This document shows positions 1-6,594 of a DNA stretch of 8,246 bases, in pieces. A program made the translations under genes and the position numbers. This DNA is from an uncultured Methanobrevibacter sp. (GTDB lineage: Archaea > Methanobacteriota > Methanobacteria > Methanobacteriales > Methanobacteriaceae). The notes beneath the pieces are model-generated. The model ran no database searches. It was given only the letters and a program-made list of their open reading frames with translations, and was not told the DNA's origin. Positions within the stretch are counted from its first letter, which is position 1. Each line of letters opens with the position of its first letter. The stretch is from assembly GCA_902795935.1 (NCBI GenBank), contig CADBMS010000094.1, positions 1-8,246 of the forward strand, written 5' to 3'.

Positions 1-3000
1 AGTCCCAGTATAGCTTAAACTATTACCTTCTAATATTATTGTTGAATTGTACATTGTGTAATTTGCAGCATTTGTAATATTCACTGAATTGGTACTATTA
101 TTAAATATAAGAATTTTGTTATGTAAATCCCCACCAAGAGTTAATATTGGACTATCACTATAATAGGTGTTGTTTTCATCAAAGAAATTATTGTAGGTAT
201 CATCTGTTAATATTGCTATTTTTGGCGTATTATTTGATATTTGACTTTGGGTGTTATTGCTTACTGCATAGTCTCCACCAGTATAGTTTCCTATATTAAT
301 GTAATTGTTTGTTACTATTGAATTGATGGTATCTGTAAGTATAATACCTTGACCTTTAGTTGATTTTATTATATTTTTATCTATGGTTGTGTTTGATGCA
401 CCTGTAATAACTATCATTGAGGCATTATTTACACCATTTAGATTTATTGTTAAACCATTAATTAATGTGTTTTTTGGAACATTATCCAAATAATCTTTAA
501 CTATTTCTATTGCTGTAACATTTTCACCATTTATTATGTATGTTGCACTAGATAATTCTGTGTTACTTGCACCTTCTAATCTTACTCCAATAGCAATTGG
601 TGCATTTATATTTTGGATATATAATTTTGAAATATTTGTATTATTGGTTATGCCTGTTGACATTGCAGTACTGTAATAACCATACGCCATATAATTTGCT
701 TTTGAGTAAATGTATCCTGATATATTATTATTGTCTGAGTCTCCAATTTGTATTGCCGCTGCATAGTAAGTACTTGTTACATCATAATATGATAATGGTG
801 TTATTGTATTTTTTGCTCTTGCAATGTTTAATCCATATACATATGAACCACCAGTAACATTTATTATAGTATTTCTTATTTCGTTACCAGTCACATATTC
901 TCCAACTGCTTTAGACTGAATATCTATTCCACATACACTCGGATATGCAGATGTAGTTTCGTGTGTTAATGAATTTAAATCTATTTTAGTATTATTTACT
1001 TTATTGTTTGATGAACGAATGACTATGCCTGCTGTTGGAACATTTCCAATCCCATTACTATCATATACAGTATCGCTTGCTGGAATTGTTGCATTTATTG
1101 TTGAATTTGTAATTATGTTGTTATCTTCTTCTATTTTTATGACTTGAGAAGGTTTATCAGATACTAAGTGTATGATAGCATTTTTTATGGTATTTCCTTC
1201 AGACTCAAGAAGTACAACATAACCTTTTTCATTGCGTGTATTATTTATTTTAAGATTATTAAATAGAACTTTTGCACCATTTTGAGTGATAATTGTTGCA
1301 TTTATTAATGTTGTGTTAACATCTATTGTTAATTTTACATTGTCAAAAATGAAATCTTTATTAGTTAAGTTATCTAAAAGTATTAATTTACTTCCGTTAG
1401 TTACAATATCATTTCTTAAAACACCGTTTTGGTTGAAATAATCCATATAATTTTCATTATTAATTGTGTATGTGTTAGTTACAGGCTCGTTATTTCCAAG
1501 AATTGTATTGTTTAATACATTACTTATTGATAAATTTCCATCTGAATATGCACTAATTAATGTGTTGTTAACAATAACAGTATTTTTTGCTGCATTAGCT
1601 AATGAAATTGTGTTTTCTTTAGTGGTGTTTATTGTATTATTTACTATTGTATTATTTTCACCATTTACATAGATGTAATTGTTTAATACATTGTTTTTCA
1701 CGGTAGCATTTGCTGTTAAGTATAATCCATACCCATATTCGGTGTTTTTAACATCTATTGTGTTATTTTCTATTGTAAGATTGTATGTTGATATTGAACG
1801 TACTGCTACAGATGGAGTAGTACTGCTTATTAGAGTAGCAAATACTGTTGATGGTTGCATGTCAATGAATTGATTATTAGTAATGTTTTGTGTTGGTGTA
1901 TAGGTGTTACCTTTATTACTATTAGGGAATAAGTAAATTCCTGTTGAATGATTGAAAATACAATTATCTACTACTAAATCCCCTCTACCATTTGAAATAT
2001 CACATTGTTCATTATCTTCAAAAGTACAATTAACAATTGTTGATGATATATTAAATACAGCATACGGCTGGTAGAAATTAGTTATTCCAGTATCTGAGGT
2101 AAAAGATGGTCCATTTTTATAACCACTACCACCATCATATGCATGATTGTTTTTGAATGTACAATTTATCATTGTAATATTTTTATCATTTGTTACACTA
2201 CCCCAACGTGCATAATTGTTAATTATTAATGAGTTAGTAATTGTTGCTGTTCCATTATTATAAATAGCAGCTCCATAGTTACCAGTTGTTTGGGCTTTGG
2301 TACCATTTTCAAAAATACAATTATCTACATATAATGTTGATCCATTATTGTTTCTTATTCCTGCACCATTACCTGCATGATTTTTATTAAAATGAATATT
2401 TGTAGCATTTAATGTTGCATAGTTATCAATTGTTGAAGTATAGCATGTGTTAATTGAACTTCCACTATTACTCCAGCAATTTTGAATAGTGAAATTTTTT
2501 ATAGTGATTGTTCCTGTACCTGTTGTTATACTCATAAACCAGTTACCTGAAACATTTATCCAATTATTCCAGAAAGCAGATCCTCCCCATGCCTCATTAC
2601 CTGAACCTGGAAGTGTAAAATTTGCTTCTCCATCAATTATTGTTTTGTTTATTCCACTACCAATAAAATTAATATTATAATTACCATTAACTGTGAGGTT
2701 AGTGTTTCCTAAACCTTTGTATAATCCATCATTAATATAAATGTTGTATGTCTTGTCTTCTGTTGTTTTGTTAATAGCACTTTCTATTGTTTTAAAAGGA
2801 TTTGTTTGACTTCCATCATTACTATCTGATCCATCAATTTCAGATACATAGAAATCCACAGTTTCACCATTTCCTTTTTTATTTTCTGTTTCTTTATTTT
2901 GCTGTTTTTTAGTTGTATTATCAGTCGCCTTTTTCGATGTTTCTGTTGTTTTTGCGTTATGTAAGTCTTCGTGTGTGTTCTCTGTAGTTACAATACTATT

Positions 3001-3117
3001 ATCAACGATAGATTTTGTGGTGTCTGTTGTAGTATTGTCTGCTGCATTTACTGATCCCATGAAACACAACAGAAGAACTAAAAATATTGTAATTAACATA
3101 ATATTTTTAGATTTCAT
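1..3117 (-). CDS. Adhesin-like secreted beta-helix protein, N-terminal 1039 residues (3' end outside window)
   Basis: The reading frame is open without a stop from the ATG at 3117 to the window edge, so this is a 5'-complete, 3'-truncated gene. Residues 1-25 form a signal peptide: K2 and K4, a hydrophobic core (LITIFLVLLLCF), and a likely cut after SVNA. Residues 27-86 are a Thr/Asn/Lys/Glu-rich linker. Residues 87-115 (FYVSEIDGSDSNDGSQTNPF and onward) match the entry strand typical of pectate-lyase-like right-handed beta-helices. From about 120 the chain is Asn/Thr/Ile-rich with short NNTI/NNxI turns, as in parallel beta-helix repeats, and has many N-x-S/T sequons. Five N-C-[WIT]-[SF] coils occur at C214, C267, C319, C364 and C386. 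All Trp lie at or before residue 305. Such adhesin-like proteins are abundant in Methanosphaera and Methanobrevibacter and are thought to mediate surface contact, usually with a C-terminal anchor that is not visible here. An AAGGAGGT site nine bases upstream supports the start. The exact ligand is unknown. Confidence 0.93.
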   Translation of the reverse strand, partial: MKSKNIMLITIFLVLLLCFMGSVNAADNTTTDTTKSIVDNSIVTTENTHEDLHNAKTTETSKKATDNTTKKQQNKETENKKGNGETVDFYVSEIDGSDSNDGSQTNPFKTIESAINKTTEDKTYNIYINDGLYKGLGNTNLTVNGNYNINFIGSGINKTIIDGEANFTLPGSGNEAWGGSAFWNNWINVSGNWFMSITTGTGTITIKNFTIQNCWSNSGSSINTCYTSTIDNYATLNATNIHFNKNHAGNGAGIRNNNGSTLYVDNCIFENGTKAQTTGNYGAAIYNNGTATITNSLIINNYARWGSVTNDKNITMINCTFKNNHAYDGGSGYKNGPSFTSDTGITNFYQPYAVFNISSTIVNCTFEDNEQCDISNGRGDLVVDNCIFNHSTGIYLFPNSNKGNTYTPTQNITNNQFIDMQPSTVFATLISSTTPSVAVRSISTYNLTIENNTIDVKNTEYGYGLYLTANATVKNNVLNNYIYVNGENNTIVNNTINTTKENTISLANAAKNTVIVNNTLISAYSDGNLSISNVLNNTILGNNEPVTNTYTINNENYMDYFNQNGVLRNDIVTNGSKLILLDNLTNKDFIFDNVKLTIDVNTTLINATIITQNGAKVLFNNLKINNTRNEKGYVVLLESEGNTIKNAIIHLVSDKPSQVIKIEEDNNIITNSTINATIPASDTVYDSNGIGNVPTAGIVIRSSNNKVNNTKIDLNSLTHETTSAYPSVCGIDIQSKAVGEYVTGNEIRNTIINVTGGSYVYGLNIARAKNTITPLSYYDVTSTYYAAAIQIGDSDNNNISGYIYSKANYMAYGYYSTAMSTGITNNTNISKLYIQNINAPIAIGVRLEGASNTELSSATYIINGENVTAIEIVKDYLDNVPKNTLINGLTINLNGVNNASMIVITGASNTTIDKNIIKSTKGQGIILTDTINSIVTNNYINIGNYTGGDYAVSNNTQSQISNNTPKIAILTDDTYNNFFDENNTYYSDSPILTLGGDLHNKILIFNNSTNSVNITNAANYTMYNSTIILEGNSLSYTGT

Positions 3118-3126
3118 TAAGTTAAT

Positions 3127-3134
3127 ACCTCCTT
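3127..3134 (-). promoter_or_regulatory. Strong Shine-Dalgarno site of the adhesin-like gene
   Basis: The minus strand reads AAGGAGGT with a nine-base spacer to the ATG at 3117. It is the best match to the archaeal 16S rRNA tail in the window, and it fixes the start that gives an intact signal peptide. Confidence 0.85.
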
Positions 3135-3178
3135 ATTTTTTAAATAAAAATTATTTTAAAAAAAAATATTTTATTTCC

Positions 3179-3189
3179 AATATATTTTA
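3179..3189 (-). promoter_or_regulatory. Candidate TATA box, proximal, for the adhesin-like gene
   Basis: The minus strand reads TAAAATATATT about 62 bases before the start codon. If used, transcription would begin near 3157 and leave a leader of roughly 40 bases. The whole region is so AT-rich that TATA-like strings arise by chance. This one competes with the better match at 3250-3257. Confidence 0.3.
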
Positions 3190-3249
3190 TCAAGAATAAT
3201 TTATTAATATTAAAATAAAATTTATTTAAATAAAGTATTGTGTGCATAG

Positions 3250-3257
3250 TATATAAA
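3250..3257 (-). promoter_or_regulatory. Candidate TATA box, distal, for the adhesin-like gene
   Basis: The minus strand reads TTTATATA, the core of the methanogen TATA consensus. A start about 25 bases downstream would fall near 3228 and give an untranslated leader of roughly 110 bases, which is long for an archaeon. It is the better consensus match of the two candidates before this gene. Confidence 0.42.
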
Positions 3258-3308
3258 TTAATTGATTAATTAAAATTATGATAAATTCATTAAAAATAGT
3301 ATAATAAT

Positions 3309-3320
3309 ATAGGAGCCTAT
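3309..3320. repeat. Short inverted repeat ATAGG-AG-CCTAT
   Basis: Two five-base arms flank a two-base centre. It lies about 50 bases upstream of the distal candidate TATA box of the adhesin-like gene, in a locally less AT-rich stretch. That position would suit a regulator binding site, but the element is short and could be chance. Confidence 0.3.
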
Positions 3321-3520
3321 GTGGACTACTTTGAGCAATATCGTGAATTTGATATTTTTTTAATATCTGGAATATTATATGTTCATAAATTAATAGTGTC
3401 CTTATTTACAATAACTGGACTTAGTATATTATCATAGCTAATTTTTAAAAAATAATCTTTAATATTTCAAATATAATTAAAATAAATAATTAGGAAATTT
3501 AAGCTAAAAATCAATTTCCA

Positions 3521-3557
3521 ATAAAAAATAAAAATTAGAAAAGGTTTCTACAAACCT
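3521..3557 (-). terminator. Hairpin plus T-rich tract terminator after thymidylate synthase
   Basis: On the minus strand a six-base stem AGGTTT/AAACCT with the loop GTAG (3557-3542) begins about 35 bases after the stop codon at 3592. It is followed at once by a T-rich run (CTTTTC, then TAATTTTTATTTTTTAT). Archaeal polymerase stops at T tracts even without a hairpin, so this is a likely end for the thyA transcript and separates it from the adhesin-like gene. Confidence 0.65.
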
Positions 3558-3591
3558 CAAAAATTAAAACCAATAACAATAAGATATTAAT

Positions 3592-4290
3592 TTATTTATT
3601 TGCTTTTATTAAGTTACGAGACGATTTTAAATCAGTGCTATAAATATGACCTGATGTTGAATGATAATGAACTCCACCAAAGTTTAATTTTTCACCAACA
3701 ATTTCTTTATTAACTTCTTCTTTCATTTTAACACCCAAATATGTTATAAAAAACATATTAGAATAAAAAGCACCATAAATATCATTACTACGAAATATAC
3801 AATGAATTGTTAACTCATTATCACGTACAATGCATTGTAAAAATTGAAGACAAGGAATATCTTCCCTATCCGCATCTAAATTTGGATCAATTGTAACAGC
3901 CACAGCACGATTAGATCCAGTAGCCGTTAATATTCGTTCTTTCATTGTGTTAAATTGATCAATATCAAAATGAGCAAAAATACGATTAGGATATGTGTAA
4001 ACAAAACCTTGATCATCAGGATTTTCAGCAGACTTCACATATTCATATAATGCATCACTTTTAATTGGACATCCTTCCATATTAAATCGACCAGATTTAA
4101 TATCATCCAACATCATATCTGTAGTGTAATGCTGATATTTAGCTCTAAATTTCAAATCTAAAGGATCATCCATTATATAAAAATTTCCTAAATTTTCTAA
4201 TAAATGATGATTAGAGTCTTTATATGTTTCTTTTCCTTCTTTTAAAATTTTATCAACAAAATCTAAGTAGCATTGATTAATTGTTAGCAT
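3592..4290 (-). CDS. thyA: Thymidylate synthase, archaeal ThyA type
   Basis: The enzyme methylates dUMP to dTMP in the cytoplasm. In methanogens the one-carbon donor is probably methylene-tetrahydromethanopterin rather than methylene-tetrahydrofolate; this is family knowledge, not visible here. The 232 residues are short of the roughly 264 of E. coli ThyA but fit the archaeal branch. Visible landmarks are R128 in SNRAVAVTIDP, a likely phosphate or dUMP contact; the nucleophile C147 in DIPCLQFLQ; FRSNDIYGAFYSN (166-178), which matches the phosphate-binding Arg and base-binding Asn region; and HYHSTSGHIY (208-217), whose HIY matches the conserved His/Tyr pair. The residue after the nucleophile is Leu where bacterial enzymes have His. 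The ATG at 4290 has a weak AAAGGG site (4301-4306) and a good TATA box at 4329-4340, so the gene probably has its own promoter. It lies 256 bases beyond the exonuclease III gene. Confidence 0.93.
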   Translation of the reverse strand: MLTINQCYLDFVDKILKEGKETYKDSNHHLLENLGNFYIMDDPLDLKFRAKYQHYTTDMMLDDIKSGRFNMEGCPIKSDALYEYVKSAENPDDQGFVYTYPNRIFAHFDIDQFNTMKERILTATGSNRAVAVTIDPNLDADREDIPCLQFLQCIVRDNELTIHCIFRSNDIYGAFYSNMFFITYLGVKMKEEVNKEIVGEKLNFGGVHYHSTSGHIYSTDLKSSRNLIKANK

Positions 4291-4328
4291 TATAAACAGT
4301 CCCTTTGAATTATTTAGAAATATGTTTT

Positions 4329-4340
4329 AGATATAACTTT
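4329..4340 (-). promoter_or_regulatory. TATA box of the thymidylate synthase gene
   Basis: The minus strand reads AAAGTTATATCT, close to the methanogen consensus AAANTTATATA. Transcription would start about 25 bases downstream, near 4308, leaving a leader of about 18 bases that just holds the AAAGGG ribosome site at 4301-4306. The geometry supports thyA being expressed separately from the gene before it. Confidence 0.55.
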
Positions 4341-4546
4341 ATTTATTTAATTATATTTTTTAAGTAGTTATAATATTTTGTAAAATAGTGATTTAGTTAT
4401 TATTCATCAAACTGTGTAATTAGGTATGATGTATGAATTAACTAAATATCAAGCATATAAATTATTTTAAAATGAGATTTAATGAAAAACATTCTGAAAT
4501 TCAATTACCAGTTTTAAGATAAAATAATTAGTTAATTATAAACATT

Positions 4547-5320
4547 TTAAATCTCTATTTCTAAAACAATAGGACAATGATCAGAACCCATAACATCTGA
4601 TAAAATATAAGATGCTTTAACATGTTCTTTAAATTCTTCATTAACAAAATAATAATCTAAACGCCATCCAACATTCCTTTCTCGTGCTCGAGCCCTATAA
4701 CTCCACCAAGTATACTGGTTGGTTTCATTTTCATGAAACATTCTAAATGTATCTATATAACCATTATCTAAAAATTTACTAACCCAATCTCGTTCAATGG
4801 GTAAAAAACCAGAAACATCTTCATTTTGTTTAGGTCTAGCCAAATCAATTTCTTTATGGGCTGTGTTTAAATCACCACAAATAATTAAGTTATGCCCATT
4901 ATCTCGTAAATCATTAACATAATCAAGGAAAGTATCATAAAAATCAAGTTTATATTTTAATCTTTCCTCATCACGGCCACCATTTGGGTAATAAATATTA
5001 AGAAGAGTAAATCCATTAAAATCTAATCTTTGAACTCTACCTTCAACATCAAATTTATCAACTCCCATACCCCTATAAACAGTCAATGGTTCAACAGAAC
5101 TATAAGTTGCAACACCACTATACCCTTTTCTTTCTGCAGAATTAAAATAACTCTTATAACCCGGAATATTAACTAATTTTTTAGGCAACTGATCAACTTG
5201 TGCTTTAGTTTCTTGAAGACTTACAATATCTGCTTTTTCATTATTAAACCAATCAAGAAAACCTTTTTTATGAATAGCCCTAATACCATTAACATTCCAA
5301 GAAATAAGTCTAAATTTCAC
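4547..5320 (-). CDS. xth: Exonuclease III family AP endonuclease (Mth212-like)
   Basis: This is a Mg-dependent nuclease of the endonuclease/exonuclease/phosphatase fold that cuts DNA 5' to abasic sites in base excision repair. Landmarks in order are SWNVNGIRA (7-15), the metal ligand E37 in [13 protein letters not shown] (64-71), IYYPNGG (109-115), catalytic D150 and N152 in GDLNTAH, RLDYYFV (220-226) and D247-H248 in the final SDHCP. From memory, the 257-residue length and stretches such as [34 protein letters not shown] and [13 protein letters not shown] closely match Mth212 of Methanothermobacter, which also nicks directly at uracil in DNA. K124 lies where Mth212 has a lysine linked to uracil recognition; this is inferred. 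The start is GTG at 5318-5320, with AAGGGA (5326-5331) five bases upstream. The gene follows the aldo/keto reductase gene by 22 bases and is probably in the same transcript. Confidence 0.95.
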   Translation of the reverse strand: MKFRLISWNVNGIRAIHKKGFLDWFNNEKADIVSLQETKAQVDQLPKKLVNIPGYKSYFNSAERKGYSGVATYSSVEPLTVYRGMGVDKFDVEGRVQRLDFNGFTLLNIYYPNGGRDEERLKYKLDFYDTFLDYVNDLRDNGHNLIICGDLNTAHKEIDLARPKQNEDVSGFLPIERDWVSKFLDNGYIDTFRMFHENETNQYTWWSYRARARERNVGWRLDYYFVNEEFKEHVKASYILSDVMGSDHCPIVLEIEI

Positions 5321-5342
5321 TATAATCCCTTAAATAATATAT

Positions 5343-6488
5343 TCAATCTTTTGTAAATCCATATAGTTCTGTTTCAAATGTTTTAGCAACTTCAGGCATC
5401 AAACTTGCAATATCAATATGTTGAGGGCACTCTTTCATACAAGATTCACAAGCAGTACAATCCGAAGCTATACCAACACCATCTAATAATGAATAATTTC
5501 TATAAGCATTTCCAACAGCTGTAAATAAACCATCAAGCCCTTCAATTTTTTCATTGTTATAAAAATCAAATAATTTAGGGATATTGATATTTGTTGGACA
5601 ATAATTAACACAATAATTACATTTAGTACAAGGCACTGTGATTTGACTATTAATAATGCTTGTAACTTTTTCTATAACTTCATATTCCTCTTCATTAAGC
5701 TTTTCATAACCATCCATAATCTTAATATTTTCAATCATCTGATCTAGAGTACTTGCACCACTTAAAACCATAAAAACCCCATCAATACTACCCACATACC
5801 TGAAAGCCCATGAAATAGGAGATTCGTTAGAATATTCTTTCATAATACTTTCAGCTTCTTCAGGAATATTAACTAAAAATCCACCTTTTAATGGTTCCAT
5901 AACAATAATTGGTAAATCATATTTATTTGCAACATCAACACATTTTTTAGCTTCCACCCCCTCATTTTCCCAATCTAAATAATTAATTTGCAATTGTACA
6001 AATTCCATTTCAGGATGTTTACTTAAAATATCATCTAAAAACTCTGCATTAGCATGTGTAGAAAGACCTAACTTCTTTATTTTACCTTCAGCTTTTTTAT
6101 TCTTTGCAAAACTAAAAGAATCAACATATTTCCACCCTTTTTCAGAAAAACTACTCACATTATGCATCATATAATAATCAAAGTAATCCACACCACAACG
6201 CTCTAATTGTTCATTAAAAATAGGTTCTAATTGTGATTCTTCAGTAATTGCAAAAGTAGGTAATTTATCTGCAACCACAAATGAATCTCTAGGATAACGC
6301 TTTACAACAGCTTCTCTAAATGCAACTTCACTCATACCATCATGATAAGGATAAGCAGTATCAAAATAATTAAAGCCATTATCCATGAAAATATCCACCA
6401 TCTTATTTATTTGCTCTTGATCCACACTAGATAAATCATCTTCATCTAGAAGAGGCAATCTCATCATACCAAATCCCATATTCTTCAT
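5343..6488 (-). CDS. Aldo/keto reductase with C-terminal [4Fe-4S] ferredoxin domain
   Basis: The first 270 or so residues form an aldo/keto reductase TIM barrel. FGMMRLPLLDED (6-17) is the opening strand, and the likely catalytic tetrad is D43 and Y48 (DTAYPYHDG), K75 (ADKLP) and H109 (YYMMHN). GLSTHA (141-146), VQLQINYLDW (164-173) and MEPLKGG (197-203) are further family blocks. The C-terminus carries two CxxCxxCxxxCP motifs, C287/C290/C293/C297 and C344/C347/C350/C354, able to hold two [4Fe-4S] clusters. This fusion matches the COG1453-type 'predicted oxidoreductase' group common in anaerobes. Its substrate is unknown, and the clusters suggest electron exchange with ferredoxin or another iron-sulfur protein. 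It should be cytoplasmic, as no signal peptide is seen. The ATG at 6488 has AAGGA (6497-6501) eight bases upstream; the ATG at codon 4 is a less likely start. The xth gene follows after 22 bases. Confidence 0.94.
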   Translation of the reverse strand: MKNMGFGMMRLPLLDEDDLSSVDQEQINKMVDIFMDNGFNYFDTAYPYHDGMSEVAFREAVVKRYPRDSFVVADKLPTFAITEESQLEPIFNEQLERCGVDYFDYYMMHNVSSFSEKGWKYVDSFSFAKNKKAEGKIKKLGLSTHANAEFLDDILSKHPEMEFVQLQINYLDWENEGVEAKKCVDVANKYDLPIIVMEPLKGGFLVNIPEEAESIMKEYSNESPISWAFRYVGSIDGVFMVLSGASTLDQMIENIKIMDGYEKLNEEEYEVIEKVTSIINSQITVPCTKCNYCVNYCPTNINIPKLFDFYNNEKIEGLDGLFTAVGNAYRNYSLLDGVGIASDCTACESCMKECPQHIDIASLMPEVAKTFETELYGFTKD

Positions 6489-6521
6489 TCAAATCTTCCT
6501 TAATCTTTATATTAATTTATT

Positions 6522-6531
6522 GTATATATTG
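6522..6531 (-). promoter_or_regulatory. Candidate TATA box of the aldo/keto reductase-xth unit
   Basis: The minus strand reads CAATATATAC, preceded by TTTTA, about 34 bases before the ATG at 6488. A start near 6502 would give a leader of roughly 14 bases that includes the AAGGA site. The promoter would serve both the reductase and the closely following exonuclease gene. Confidence 0.42.
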
Positions 6532-6594
6532 TAAAAGTAAGTATTAATCTTTACATAGTTCATTATTAATTTAATTTTTCTGTTTTTCTAGATT

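Larger units (their letters stand above)
3118..3591. other. 474-base intergenic region between thymidylate synthase and adhesin-like gene
   Basis: No convincing coding frame is present on either strand. From right to left on the minus strand it holds the hairpin and T-tract terminator of the thymidylate synthase gene (about 3521-3557), a second weak stem at 3493-3519 (GGAAATT/AATTTCC, 13-base loop), a somewhat more GC-rich stretch at about 3309-3420 with a 12-base near-palindrome at 3309-3320, two candidate TATA boxes, and the ribosome binding site of the adhesin-like gene. The rest is simple A/T-rich DNA. Confidence 0.7.

Noticed and set aside
1..3117. Tandem NNT/ATT-rich DNA of the adhesin region as a CRISPR or satellite repeat
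   Set aside because: The repetitiveness comes from Asn/Thr/Ile codons of a single intact frame. There are no identical repeat units with regular spacers.
597..3199. Several plus-strand open frames of 60-90 codons (for example 597-857, 1466-1672, 1679-1873, 2489-2680, 2975-3199)
   Set aside because: They lie antisense to the continuous, clearly coding adhesin-like frame (2975-3199 also runs into its leader). They have low-complexity hydrophobic translations and lack ribosome sites; they are shadows of its NNT/ATT-rich codons.
3493..3519. Second stem GGAAATT/AATTTCC downstream of thyA
   Set aside because: The stem is short and AT-rich with a 13-base loop, and lies beyond the much better hairpin at 3542-3557. 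It is noted in the intergenic entry but not called as a terminator.
4425..4500. Possible C/D box RNA: ATGATGT near 4427 and CTGA near 4494 on the plus strand in the gap between xth and thyA
   Set aside because: The C box is one base off, there is no terminal stem bringing the boxes together, and no clear D'/C' pair. In such AT-rich DNA the match is likely chance.
4524..4537. Near-palindrome TAATTAGTTAATTA after the xth stop codon as a terminator
   Set aside because: It is made only of A/T-rich bases, with no stable GC pairs and no clear following T run on the minus strand, so it cannot be told from background.
6541..6594. T-rich run TTTTTCTGTTTTTCTAG after the flavoprotein gene as its terminator
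   Set aside because: The T-rich strand is the plus strand, but the flavoprotein gene is transcribed on the minus strand, where this reads as an A-rich run.
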